A stretch of DNA of 64,000 bases from Bugula neritina (GCA_964035545.1 OZ037772.1:3817538-3881537); one strand, 5' to 3'; shown: positions 1-8,986, counted from the first letter of the stretch. The notes: a model not told the origin generated them from the letters alone. Program-made: numbers and translations.

Positions 1-64
1 CAAGTCCAGACTGCGAGGATTACTCCGCAAGACATGTACACCGCTTTCTGACCACGCCACTCTG

Positions 65-3000
65 GTGCAGAGACTGGCACGGACCGCGTATAGCGATCTG
101 CCAGAAACACACAGACGGCACTACACATTCGAAGCCTTTGTACAGTCTCTCAATTCCTTGGACTTCCACCACCAGTTACAAGCCAAGGGAGTGACCACAA
201 TTGAGGCTGCAATCCAAGAGAACAAGGCCTACGCTGGAGCCGAACGACTCTATAAGACGGAGGAGGCCACGCCCCAGCCCTCTAGGGAACCAGACCATCC
301 GGTCCGCATAGCTGCCGCGACCACTAAAACCCCCAGGGAGGCGGAGATAAGCCGCTTGATGACTAGACTGGGAAAATTGGTGGCGACGATAACATACAAC
401 CACTCAAGGAAGAGTAAGAGGACGGCAGCAAAACCCCCCAGACCCATGATGCGACGCTGGGAAAGCGGCAATCAGGGACACCGCCACCTGAGTGGCCCAC
501 GGTTCAAACGGCAGCAGAAACCACAACCTCCCCGGAGACCCCCAGAGTTCCGCGGACACACACAGAGAGAAAAACGGGGTGGGTGTCGCCAGGAGCCCGT
601 ACGGGCCCAGCGACACAACCCCCGTCAATGGCAAACACCTCGCCGTACCAGCCAACCAGGTCGACCACGAGACCCCTTCTCTCTGCCTCTCACCAACCGC
701 TTCAGTCCGTTACCAGTAATGGAACAGACCAGCGAGGCCCCTCAGGGCATCGGGGAGGATCAGAACACCTCCCCGCAAGGAAACTCTCACCGGCCCCGCA
801 AACCGCGGAACAAACGGGCACAGCCCCGTTCGGCCGAGACCGAGCACGCTGGGGGAATACGGGTACAACCTCACGGAGGCAGCTACTTCTTGCCAGGGAA
901 GGTGGCCGGTAAAGCTGTCACCTTCCTGTTAGACTCCGGGTGTACCACTAATATCCTCAGTCGTCGGGTCTTCGACACCCTCCCTCTCAAGGAGAGGGGA
1001 GCCTTAGCTCCCTATACCGGGGAACCGGGCACCCTAGCTGACGGGTCACGGATTCCTTTCTACGGTATCATAGAATTGGCTGGGCGCGTCCGCGACCAAG
1101 CCATTCAGGAAACCTTCGTCATCAGCCCACTGGAGGAAGATGCCATACTAGGGATGCTGTTCTTGAAGAGACACGGGTGCCATATCGACTTTAGCAAGTC
1201 AGCCATGCTAATGGGCGGCAAAGAGCTCACCTGTGTCGACAAGTTCGGTCGTCCTCTAGCGGGAGGTGTGCAGGTAGTACGCAACTGTACTATACCCGGC
1301 CGCTCCCGGGCTACCGTTCACTGCAGAGTGAACAATAGCCAACTCTCGGGGCTAGGGGTTGTCAAAGGTGCGCACTCTAGAATCCAACTCGCCAGCAGTC
1401 TTAACCGGCTGACTGACCGAGGAGAGATCTTGGTGCAGTGTGTCAACCCCTTCTCCGAAGCGGTACAATTACCGTCAGGATCCATGCTGGGTCGCTTCCA
1501 CTCCATCCAGGAGGGGGATGTAGGGCCGTCGCTGGGAGCTGCGACGGAAGGTCCCCAACAGAGCCCGTCAGTTAGGCGGGGGACCGTCCCATCACACGTC
1601 AAAGAGCTATACCAGGCAGCGTGTAACGGCTGCACGGGCAACGTGGAACGCCAGACTATGGCTCAGTTGCTACGTGATTATAGCGACGTGTTCAGCAGTG
1701 GGGACCATGACGTCGGCCTGACCACGGCCGTCCGTCATGAGATACCGCTGGCTGCAGGGACTACCCCTATTCGGCAGCCCACCAGGAGGCTGGGACCCGA
1801 GAAGGAAAAAGAGGTAAGCCAACAAGTCCGGGATCTTTTGGACCGCGGCCTCATCGAACCAGCGCATAGCGCGTGGAGTTCACCGGTCGTTCTGGTCCGA
1901 AAGAAAGACGGCAGTTGGCGGTTCTGTGTGGATTATCGCAAGCTCAATAGCGTGACCATACAGGACGCCTACCCCTTACCCAGGATCGACGAATCTCTGG
2001 ACGCCTTAGCCGGCAGCAAGTACTTCAGTACGCTAGACTTGTTGAGCGGCTATTGGCAGGTCCCCCTCAGCCCAGATGCCCAGGAGAAGGCGGCGTTCAT
2101 CACGCGGGACGGCTTATGGAAGTGGAAAGTCCTCCCCTTCGGACTGACTTCCGCCCCCGCCACGTTCCAGCGGCTCATGGAACAGGTCCTCAGTGGACTC
2201 CACTGGAAGACACTGCTAGTGTACCTCGACGACGTCATCGTGATCTCCCCAGACTTTCAGACGCACGTCAGCCGTCTGCGGGAGGTCTTCGATCGACTCC
2301 GAGGCGCCAATCTGAAGCTCAAACCCTCCAAGTGCGCTCTCTTGCAGCCAGAGGTGAAGTACCTGGGGCACATCGTCGGCCGTCACGGCGTGGCGACGGA
2401 TCCTGAAAAGGTACGAGCTATAGAAGATTGGGTAACCCCCCAGGATTTGACCGGGCTACGGGCTTTCCTGGGGCTGGTAGGGTATTACAGGCAATACATA
2501 CCAGACTTTGCGGGGGTAGCGCAGCCGTTAAACCGGCTCACCGCAAAGGGGGTGACCTGGCAGTGGACTCCCGTCGAACAGAGAGCGTTCGACTGCCTCA
2601 AAGGCCGCCTGCTGGAGGCCCCTATCCTGGCCTATTCAGACCCTGCCCTGGAGTACATCCTCGATACTGACGCCAGTGACCAAAATGTCGGCGCTGTGCT
2701 GTCCCAGGTGCAGGAGGGCCGCGAAGTAGTCGTGGCCTACTACAGTAAGTCTCTCTCGCCCACTGAACGAAATTACTGCACTACCCGAAAGGAATTGCTG
2801 GCAGTAATCAAGTCGGTGAAGCATTTCAGACCTTATCTATACGGCAGGAAGTTCCGCTTGCGGACCGACCGCGCCTCCTTGATTTGGTTATGTAAGAGAG
2901 CAGAACCGTCCAGCCAAGTCGCCCGATGGCTCGAGGTCCTGGCCGAGTTCTCTTACCGGATCGAACACCGACCCGGTAAGAAACACGGCAATGCTGATGG

Positions 3001-5155
3001 ACTGAGCCGGCGACCGGACGAGGGGTGTAAACAGTGCCTCAACATCGAGAAGAGGGACGGAGGTCCTCCAAAATCCGAGTTGAGAGCACTGAACCACTCT
3101 GAAACGGAGTATGACTGGGACCAGGGTCAACTCCTACAGAAGGCCTCTACGCCCCCGGAGGCTATCCAACGCCTCCGTGCCAATCCTGTCTTGGCTGATA
3201 ACGTTAGAGAGCTACGAAGACTCCAGGAGGACCTCCCTGGAGTGGTAGCCGACGTATATCGTGCCAAAAAGGAGGGGCGACGACCCAGTGAAGAACAACT
3301 GCGGCAGGGATGCACCGAGTTACGGTTGTACTGCCAACGTTGGGATTCCCTGCGGATCGGGCCAGATGGTCTGCTGACCATCACAGTGGCTGCTCACAAC
3401 AACCAATACGGCAGACAAAGGGTGATCTGCCCAGCCGCCATACGCCGGGAGTTAGTATGGGACACCCACAAGCAAGCCCACGCCGGGGTGAGCAGGGTTC
3501 TCTCCAAGTTACAACTCCGGTGGTACTGGCCCGGCATGGAGCGTGAGGTGCGGCGTAGAGTCAAACAATGCGAAATCTGCCAGGCCAGCAAGCATGGCCG
3601 TCTCCCTGGTGAAGCGGGACGGCGTCGGCTATATGCTGGAAGGCCATGGCAGATGGTAGCTATCGACCTAGTCGGACCCATGCCCGTCACCCCCAGGGGA
3701 AACAGCTGGATCCTAGTATTAACCGACCACTTTACACGGTGGGCGGATGCCCTGGCTATTCCAGATGCGTCCGCCCCCACGGTGGCCAGGGTGCTGGACC
3801 AAAATGTATTCTGCTATCTTGGACTACCTGAGCAAATACATTCGGACCAGGGGGCTCAATTCCAGTCCCAAATGTTGAGCGACCTCTGCCGCCTCTGGGG
3901 AGTGAACCAAAGCAGGACCACCCCGTACCATCCTCAGGGCAACGGGGTGGTGGAACGCAACAATCGCATGTTGGGCGATGCACTGCGCAGCCTGCTCCTC
4001 GGCCGGGGTCAGGAGGAGTCGGATACGGTACTACCGCAAGTCATGCGGGCCTACCGTAGTACACCACACACCTGTACGGGGGAAACCCCTAACCTCCTGA
4101 TGCTCGGTCGAGAGACACGAGTGCCTGACCACCTCACATACCACATCCCAGAGCAGGACTATACCATCCACGAGTATGCCAGTAAATTGATAGAGGACCT
4201 GAGGGCCGCACACGAAATACTGCGGGCGAAGCAGTGGCAGGTACGGCGAGAGGACTCTCAGGAACCACCCCTCTATCGAACTGGGGACTGGGTGTGGATG
4301 ATCAACTACCGTAGGCGTCGAGGACAAGCGGCTAAGCTCCAGCCTAAGTTTGTGGGACCCTACGTAGTAGTTGAAGCTATGCCCAATCATACGTACAAGT
4401 TGGAGCGATCTGGACAGGTCTCTGTCCAGAACGAAGCCCGCTTGAAACCGTATTGGGCTAGCCCAGGAGCAGCAGGAGCAGCCCCCCCGTTGTTGGAGCC
4501 CAGGAGGCAGACAGTAACGCGTGGGCGGCAACGGCATGGACCAGAATACGAAGTGGTTGTGCCGCGGGGAGAGGACTTAGTGAAGCAGGAGACGCCACTC
4601 CCACCAACGGAAGTGCGCCCACCGCCCCCAGTACCAAGTCTACCCCCACCACTTCCGGTTCCGCATCCGCGTCCGGAAGTGCAAAACCCCCCCGCGGGAG
4701 GGGCTCCATCTGGAGACGACAGCAGAGAGGGGAACACCACCACCAACGGCGGGCCAGAAACACCACAGGTGGAGCAAAATAGCCCACCAGTGAGTACGCC
4801 GCCCCAACCAACAGCTATAACTCCCTCTCCAGCTGATGCGTCACCTCCCCTGGAACGGGGACAGCGTACTAGACAACCCCCAGCATACCTTAAAGACTTC
4901 ATATGTGACCGTGTTACAAACGGCAGTTATGAAAGTCTAGCTGGGCGCCGTACGGAAAGACTGGCAACAAAGCGTGGGAGTTGTGAACACCACGGAAATC
5001 TCAACTTTTGCGAAGGCGGAGTAGTAAACAAAACTACTACGCCCGAGGCAAATAGTTCCAGCCGTGCGCAACAACCACGCTGCCCAGTCTTTTCGTACGC
5101 TGACATTGTCAAGGGAAGACGCATTCAAACTCAATCCACGGACATCCAAGCTTGA
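65..5155 (+). CDS. Gag-Pol polyprotein of element A (protease, RT, RNase H, integrase), 5' partial
   Basis: Open for 1696 codons; the true start lies upstream of the window because the residues before the first Met still align with Gag of B. Approximate residues: Gag C-terminus 1-230; aspartic protease with catalytic LLDSG near 290; reverse transcriptase with the active-site YLDD near 720; RNase H with DTDASD near 867; integrase HHCC zinc-binding domain (HKQAHAG ... CEICQASK) near 1135-1175; DDE residues in AIDLVGPM (~1198), HSDQGAQ (~1258) and VVERNNR (~1295); GPY/F module (FVGPY) near 1429. A proline-rich stretch follows (about 1490-1620), then a conserved tail containing LKDFICD, a Cys-x2-His-x5-Cys-like patch and FSYADIVKGRR. 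Gag and Pol share one frame here, unlike B, C and D. The Gag zinc knuckle is degenerate: Arg and Ser replace Cys near residues 128-142. Confidence 0.93.
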   Translation: MQRLARTAYSDLPETHRRHYTFEAFVQSLNSLDFHHQLQAKGVTTIEAAIQENKAYAGAERLYKTEEATPQPSREPDHPVRIAAATTKTPREAEISRLMTRLGKLVATITYNHSRKSKRTAAKPPRPMMRRWESGNQGHRHLSGPRFKRQQKPQPPRRPPEFRGHTQREKRGGCRQEPVRAQRHNPRQWQTPRRTSQPGRPRDPFSLPLTNRFSPLPVMEQTSEAPQGIGEDQNTSPQGNSHRPRKPRNKRAQPRSAETEHAGGIRVQPHGGSYFLPGKVAGKAVTFLLDSGCTTNILSRRVFDTLPLKERGALAPYTGEPGTLADGSRIPFYGIIELAGRVRDQAIQETFVISPLEEDAILGMLFLKRHGCHIDFSKSAMLMGGKELTCVDKFGRPLAGGVQVVRNCTIPGRSRATVHCRVNNSQLSGLGVVKGAHSRIQLASSLNRLTDRGEILVQCVNPFSEAVQLPSGSMLGRFHSIQEGDVGPSLGAATEGPQQSPSVRRGTVPSHVKELYQAACNGCTGNVERQTMAQLLRDYSDVFSSGDHDVGLTTAVRHEIPLAAGTTPIRQPTRRLGPEKEKEVSQQVRDLLDRGLIEPAHSAWSSPVVLVRKKDGSWRFCVDYRKLNSVTIQDAYPLPRIDESLDALAGSKYFSTLDLLSGYWQVPLSPDAQEKAAFITRDGLWKWKVLPFGLTSAPATFQRLMEQVLSGLHWKTLLVYLDDVIVISPDFQTHVSRLREVFDRLRGANLKLKPSKCALLQPEVKYLGHIVGRHGVATDPEKVRAIEDWVTPQDLTGLRAFLGLVGYYRQYIPDFAGVAQPLNRLTAKGVTWQWTPVEQRAFDCLKGRLLEAPILAYSDPALEYILDTDASDQNVGAVLSQVQEGREVVVAYYSKSLSPTERNYCTTRKELLAVIKSVKHFRPYLYGRKFRLRTDRASLIWLCKRAEPSSQVARWLEVLAEFSYRIEHRPGKKHGNADGLSRRPDEGCKQCLNIEKRDGGPPKSELRALNHSETEYDWDQGQLLQKASTPPEAIQRLRANPVLADNVRELRRLQEDLPGVVADVYRAKKEGRRPSEEQLRQGCTELRLYCQRWDSLRIGPDGLLTITVAAHNNQYGRQRVICPAAIRRELVWDTHKQAHAGVSRVLSKLQLRWYWPGMEREVRRRVKQCEICQASKHGRLPGEAGRRRLYAGRPWQMVAIDLVGPMPVTPRGNSWILVLTDHFTRWADALAIPDASAPTVARVLDQNVFCYLGLPEQIHSDQGAQFQSQMLSDLCRLWGVNQSRTTPYHPQGNGVVERNNRMLGDALRSLLLGRGQEESDTVLPQVMRAYRSTPHTCTGETPNLLMLGRETRVPDHLTYHIPEQDYTIHEYASKLIEDLRAAHEILRAKQWQVRREDSQEPPLYRTGDWVWMINYRRRRGQAAKLQPKFVGPYVVVEAMPNHTYKLERSGQVSVQNEARLKPYWASPGAAGAAPPLLEPRRQTVTRGRQRHGPEYEVVVPRGEDLVKQETPLPPTEVRPPPPVPSLPPPLPVPHPRPEVQNPPAGGAPSGDDSREGNTTTNGGPETPQVEQNSPPVSTPPQPTAITPSPADASPPLERGQRTRQPPAYLKDFICDRVTNGSYESLAGRRTERLATKRGSCEHHGNLNFCEGGVVNKTTTPEANSSSRAQQPRCPVFSYADIVKGRRIQTQSTDIQA

Positions 5156-5189
5156 ACGCTGAGTATGATTACAAATACCGGGTTCTCAG

Positions 5190-5196
5190 GTAAGCT
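5190..5196 (+). promoter_or_regulatory. Possible 5' splice site at the pol/ORF3 junction of element A
   Basis: A perfect CAG|GTAAG donor consensus lies about 30 bp before the ORF3 start. B and C have the same consensus at the same place (about 14448-14455 and 45436-45443) inside a short block that is otherwise conserved. It may serve an ORF3 transcript or be chance; no acceptor has been identified. Confidence 0.3.
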
Positions 5197-5220
5197 TGCT
5201 CTGAGCTAACATTTCCACTC

Positions 5221-6309
5221 ATGGAAACCAGTCTACCATCAGTCAGTTCTGATTTAATCGCCTTGATTGAATCACAACTACTGGGGACTGAGTCCTACGT
5301 GAAAGGCGACGAGAACATAAAGATGGCCGACGATCTACTAGATCTGGAGCTTGACACTATGTCTCTCTGTCAGTCTACACGACATGACTCAGTCCCACGA
5401 GTGCTATCTGAAAAGATGTATGACTCTCAGACTAGTAACAGTCGGTTGTCATCAGAATTATGGTGTAAAGATCATATCCGATCTAACAGTAATTCTGCTC
5501 TTTTAGATACCGCTCTCTCTCCTCTATCTGGTGACATGCCGTCACTAGAAATGGCTTGGAACGAGGAACCCGTTCCCACTACTCTTCCGGAGGCACTCCT
5601 ACAACAATCATGCTGGGTTACAACAGATACGGAAACACTGATACGAGAGCACAAAGGAGATGACCAATGCACCACCTGCCGTTTATGCCAGCTTCACTTC
5701 ACTACCCCACGAAGACTCCGAGTTCATATTCCCCAACATTACTTCACCACCTTTTGTCCCTGTGGTGAATATAGTTACCACAGGGACTACATCCTCCGTC
5801 ACCAACGAACCATGGGATGCCATATTGGACACCTATTCGAAGTCGACGAACCCTCCTTTCCACAATTCCTTAATCTCATCCGACCGTTCATATCAGACCC
5901 AGTTCGATATGAACGGCTGCGCCAGGAGTTCCCCGCACCCAGGACCATCACACAAGGACCCTGCCCTAAACCACCCGGATATAGGAAACCCCGCATATCC
6001 CATTCCTCACCCCCCGCACGCACAGTGCCTCGCCCCGACTCTATACCCAGAGTCGTGTTACGACGCATCGATATACCACAGCGATGGCGTCCCTCCCCCC
6101 CTGTCTCCCCAAGGCCGTCTCGTAAGCGGCGTTGGCCATCTTCATCCCCCAATCGACACTCTGCCCCCGCCAGGAATCTAGGCGAGGCAGAAGAGCGGAT
6201 ACGAGAATTAGAGAAAGAGGTGCAAAGACTGACACCGAGAATCTCCGCCGCCGCATCAGAACTCCGGGCCCTCTCTGCCTCTGTAGCCCGAATGAAAGGA
6301 AGTGCTTGA
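5221..6309 (+). CDS. Third ORF of element A: C2H2-like zinc-finger/coiled-coil protein
   Basis: 362 codons, starting 65 bp after the pol stop at an ATG whose context (ATGGAAAC) is also used in B and C. The N-terminus is acidic, with IESQLLGT and MADDLLDLELDT, nearly the same in the B/C protein. Residues ~152-200 hold two zinc-finger-like units: C-x2-C-x12-H-x4-H (CRLCQLHF ... HIPQHY), then CPCGEYSYHRDYILRHQR followed by Cys-His. A basic, Pro/Ser-rich linker (about 240-315) and a heptad-like coiled coil (EERIRELEKEVQRL, about 318-360) end it. No signal peptide or transmembrane segment is seen, so it is not an env-type protein although it occupies the env position. Domain order is conserved between two diverged families, which suggests selection. 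Role unknown; nucleic-acid binding with oligomerisation is an inference. Confidence 0.88.
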   Translation: METSLPSVSSDLIALIESQLLGTESYVKGDENIKMADDLLDLELDTMSLCQSTRHDSVPRVLSEKMYDSQTSNSRLSSELWCKDHIRSNSNSALLDTALSPLSGDMPSLEMAWNEEPVPTTLPEALLQQSCWVTTDTETLIREHKGDDQCTTCRLCQLHFTTPRRLRVHIPQHYFTTFCPCGEYSYHRDYILRHQRTMGCHIGHLFEVDEPSFPQFLNLIRPFISDPVRYERLRQEFPAPRTITQGPCPKPPGYRKPRISHSSPPARTVPRPDSIPRVVLRRIDIPQRWRPSPPVSPRPSRKRRWPSSSPNRHSAPARNLGEAEERIRELEKEVQRLTPRISAAASELRALSASVARMKGSA

Positions 6310-6668
6310 AGGTGATGTCCCTCCTTTCCTATCCGTGATGGTACAGCAGGTGGTGCCCCATTACAGACTCTTCTCACGCTAGTGCTCACAGACAATTACT
6401 CAGTGTAACAATATAGTAACCTACCAGTATACAGCTCTACCTCTACAAACTATTCCCTTATAGTGCCTCCCGCCGGTGCCATTGTACATTTATTGTTATA
6501 TTTTTTTTCATGTATGTATATGTTTCTTACTACTGTACATAGCCATGTTTTTTCTTTGTGTGCCACACGCTCTCTCAGTTTTTATATATATATAGTTTTA
6601 TAACATTTTATGTTTGAATTATCTAATCTGTGTTATCAGAAAGTAGGGCTTTCTGCTGGAGGGGGCAG
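6310..6668 (+). other. 3' non-coding region and polypurine tract of element A
   Basis: T-rich stretch between ORF3 and the LTR. It ends in GGAGGGGGCAG directly before the LTR TG, the same end as in B and C (plus-strand priming site). No further ORF is seen. Confidence 0.7.
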
Positions 6669-6726
6669 TGTAGTGAGGACGTAATACGCGCGTCCCCCGC
6701 ATTCCTTCAGCCTATATAAGTGCGTG

Positions 6727-6728
<2 letters not shown>
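6669..6728 (+). repeat. Truncated 3' LTR of element A
   Basis: Starts TGTAGTGAGGACG right after the polypurine tract. A TATA-like TATATAAG lies at 6713-6720, then the sequence dissolves into (TA)n at about 6729. The remaining LTR (polyadenylation signal, CA end) is missing, which suggests replacement or expansion by the AT satellite. Confidence 0.75.
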
Positions 6729-6784
<56 letters not shown>

Positions 6785-7135
6785 ATATATATATATATTT
6801 ATATATATGAATATATAATATTATTATATATATATATAATATATAATATTATTATATGTATATATATATATATTATATATAATATCATTATATATATATA
6901 ATGTATATAATTTAATATATAATATAATAATATATTATATATGATATTATTATATATATAATATATAATATAATAATATATTTTATATATTATATATGAT
7001 ATTATTATATATATAATATATATATATAATATTAGTATATAATATTATTATACTTATATAATATATATATATAATATAACAATATATAATATAAAAATAT
7101 ATAATATATTATTATAATATATATATATGTATATA

Positions 7136-7187
<52 letters not shown>
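6729..7187. repeat. AT satellite, left of foldback element
   Basis: Almost pure A/T, made of (TA)n and TATAATATAATATATAATA-type units. About the last 150 bp (from ~7040) are shared nearly base for base with 20860-20980, next to the second foldback copy, so satellite and foldback arm appear to have been duplicated together. Short ORFs here are artefacts of base composition. Confidence 0.9.
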
Positions 7188-7189
<2 letters not shown>

Positions 7190-8070
7190 CATGCCGAATA
7201 TTTACTACAAATTTCAAAAATAGCATAAATTAAATAGTATTACCGTGCCTATTTGCATCCAATTTACTAGTCTTACATTTATAGCAACTGTAACGTATTT
7301 TGTGTAAAATGGTTATTGCAAGCATTATTCAATTCATATTCACATTGTAATCACAGCGAAGCTTAAACTTTATAGCTTTGTATTTACGTGCATGATTAAG
7401 TTTTAATTATTTTTAAAATTTTATATGTATTGAAAATATGTTTAAAAACTTTACCAATAAACAAAACTAAAAAAAATGGACACATAATATAAAAAAAAAA
7501 ATAAAATCACAAAAGTGGCAAAATTTTTCCTTTATAACTTATATAAACTCGCGGTACCATTAGCGACATAATGATTTTTCATGGTTTAAAGTCAACACTC
7601 TTAATATACCACACTGACCACACTGGATAGAAGCAGTGTGGTATATTAAGAGTGTTGCCATTAGCAAATCTTACGGAATCATATGGGCGCCATTATGCCG
7701 AGATTGGTACCGCGAGTTTATATAAGTTATAAAGGAAAAATTTTGCCACTTTTGTTATTTTATTTTTTTTCTATTTTATGTGTACATTTTTTTTAATTTT
7801 TTCTATTGGTAAAGTTTTTAAACACATTTTTAATGCACATAAAATTAAAAGAAAAATTAAAACTCAATCATGCACATAAATACAAAGCTATAAAGTTAAA
7901 GCTTCGCTGTGATTTTAATGTGAATATGAATTGAATAATGCTAGCAATAACCATTATACACAAAATACGTTACAGTTGCTATAAATGTAAGACTAGTTAA
8001 TTGGATGCAAATAGGCACGGTAATACTACTTAATTTATGCTATTTTTGAATTTTGTAGTAAATATTTGGC

Positions 8071-8075
<5 letters not shown>
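7188..8075. mobile_element. Foldback (long inverted repeat) non-autonomous element
   Basis: About 888 bp whose two halves are inverted copies of each other. The left arm begins TACATGCCGAATATTTACTAC and the right arm ends with its complement, ...GTAGTAAATATTTGGCATGTA. Pairing runs with few mismatches from the ends to about 7560/7700. A second inner pair, 7593-7616 with 7634-7657, closes on a short loop. There is no ORF. Both ends abut (TA)n, consistent with insertion into TA-rich target or with satellite growth from the element ends. It resembles a MITE/foldback DNA transposon; the superfamily is not identifiable by eye. Confidence 0.85.
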
Positions 8076-8149
<74 letters not shown>

Positions 8150-8321
8150 TTATATATATATAATATATAATATTATTATATGTATATATATATATATATA
8201 TATTATATATAATATTATTATATATATAATATAATATATAATATAATAATATATTATATATATAATATATGATATATTAATGTATAATATATTATTATAA
8301 TATATATATATATATCATATA
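8076..8321. repeat. AT satellite, right of foldback and target of element E
   Basis: A/T-only (TA)n and ATAATATTATTATATATA units. The array resumes at 20248 after element E, with ATATA duplicated on both sides, so E inserted into this array. Confidence 0.9.
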
Positions 8322-8466
8322 TGTTGTGTTGTTTGACTCGCTATTATTCACCGCGAGACTCGTTGAGCTCGGGGATTTTCCTACTAGCTAGAATTGAAAT
8401 AAATCACGATAATTATCAGCTTAGACTCAATCCAACTTTGTTGTACTCTTACGCACCAATCACACA
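8322..8466 (+). repeat. 5' LTR of element E (145 bp)
   Basis: TG...CA bounded and identical by eye to 20103-20247. AATAAA is at 8398-8403. 145 bp is short for a Ty3/gypsy LTR. Confidence 0.92.
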
Positions 8467-8484
8467 TGGTGGCAGCAGTTAAAA
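8467..8484 (+). promoter_or_regulatory. Primer-binding site of element E
   Basis: TGGTGGCAGCAGTT directly follows the LTR CA. The first 10 bases equal those of the B/C/D PBS, then it diverges. The tRNA is not assigned with certainty; a tRNA-Leu-like primer is possible. Confidence 0.7.
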
Positions 8485-8490
8485 CTAATA

Positions 8491-8680
8491 ATGGGCAATG
8501 AAGAAGTTCAGCAACAAATAATTGTGCATAGGAATGCACCCAGAATCGAACCACCAGGTGAGATCGTTTTGAATTGTGAGCATGAGCAAAACTTCAGAAG
8601 ATTTAAAAGCCGGTGGCAGTCGTTTTACATTCTGTCTAGACTTTCGGAGGAAAGTGATGAGTACCAGAGAGCATTGCTAT
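8491..8680 (+). pseudogene. Gag N-terminus of element E, interrupted by element B
   Basis: ATG 24 bp after the start of the PBS; 63 codons plus one base up to the insertion. Starts MGNEEVQQQ and contains the FRRFKSRWQSF patch typical of Gag-like capsids. The codon broken by B is completed by the first two bases after the downstream CTAT copy, and the same frame continues into 16066-19928, so no base was gained or lost other than the insertion. Reading on into the LTR of B gives a false C-terminus ending at 8775. Confidence 0.85.
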
Positions 8681-8985
8681 TGTGGTGGCTCGTGGAGCTA
8701 CCAGCAGCACAATACGCGAGGTTGCGTATTGACCCAGAACAATGTATTAGCCAATTAGCCAAGCTGTATTATTAGTAATAGTAGCTGCTTCGCGCTACTA
8801 GCTCAGTTGAGGATAGTGCTGTAAACTAAATAGACGTGCGTATCATTACTGTTGTACATTGGATTTTTATTATGTATTCTTGTATTAAATATAACGATAT
8901 CTACTCGACTTAACTGGTGAAGTTTCTCTAGTGTTAAATAGACTCTCTTGGTGGCACATCAACCCTAAATCTGAAAACTATAACA
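8681..8985 (+). repeat. 5' LTR of element B (305 bp)
   Basis: Compared with the 3' LTR, three substitutions are seen (CCCAGAAC/CCCGGAAC, TAGCTGC/TAGCCGC, CTCTCTTGG/CTCTTTTGG) and no indels. No clear TATA box was identified. Confidence 0.93.
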
Positions 8986-8986
8986 G

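Larger units (their letters stand above)
1..6728 (+). mobile_element. LTR element A: Ty3/gypsy retrotransposon, 5' end outside window, 3' LTR truncated
   Basis: Contains, in order, the C-terminal half of gag fused in frame to pol (65-5155), a third ORF (5221-6309), a non-coding 3' region, a polypurine tract GGAGGGGG at 6658-6665 and the first ~60 bp of a 3' LTR from 6669 (TGTAGTGAGG...), which runs into AT satellite. The pol is clearly related to those of B, C and D but is its own family: the LTR start differs from B/C, and the gag-pol junction has no frameshift signal. Left end, 5' LTR and PBS are outside the window, so insertion age and target duplication cannot be judged. Pol and ORF3 are both uninterrupted, so the internal part looks recent even though the 3' LTR is not complete. 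Confidence 0.93.

Noticed and set aside
176-5149. Many 60-170 codon frames on the minus strand and other plus frames over element A pol
   Set aside because: They overlap a long conserved Gag-Pol frame, have no domains and reappear at homologous places in B, C and D only because the DNA is related.
5660-6181. 173-codon frame overlapping ORF3 of element A
   Set aside because: Lies wholly inside ORF3 in another frame; B and C have no counterpart.
5221-6309. Third ORF as an env gene
   Set aside because: No signal peptide, transmembrane segment or furin-like site; it has zinc fingers and a coiled coil instead.
7032-7226. Tyr/Ile-repeat frame in AT satellite (also near 56447-56727)
   Set aside because: (TA)n translation.
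8576-8775. Gag reading on into the LTR of B
   Set aside because: C-terminus is LTR sequence; the true E gag continues at 16066.
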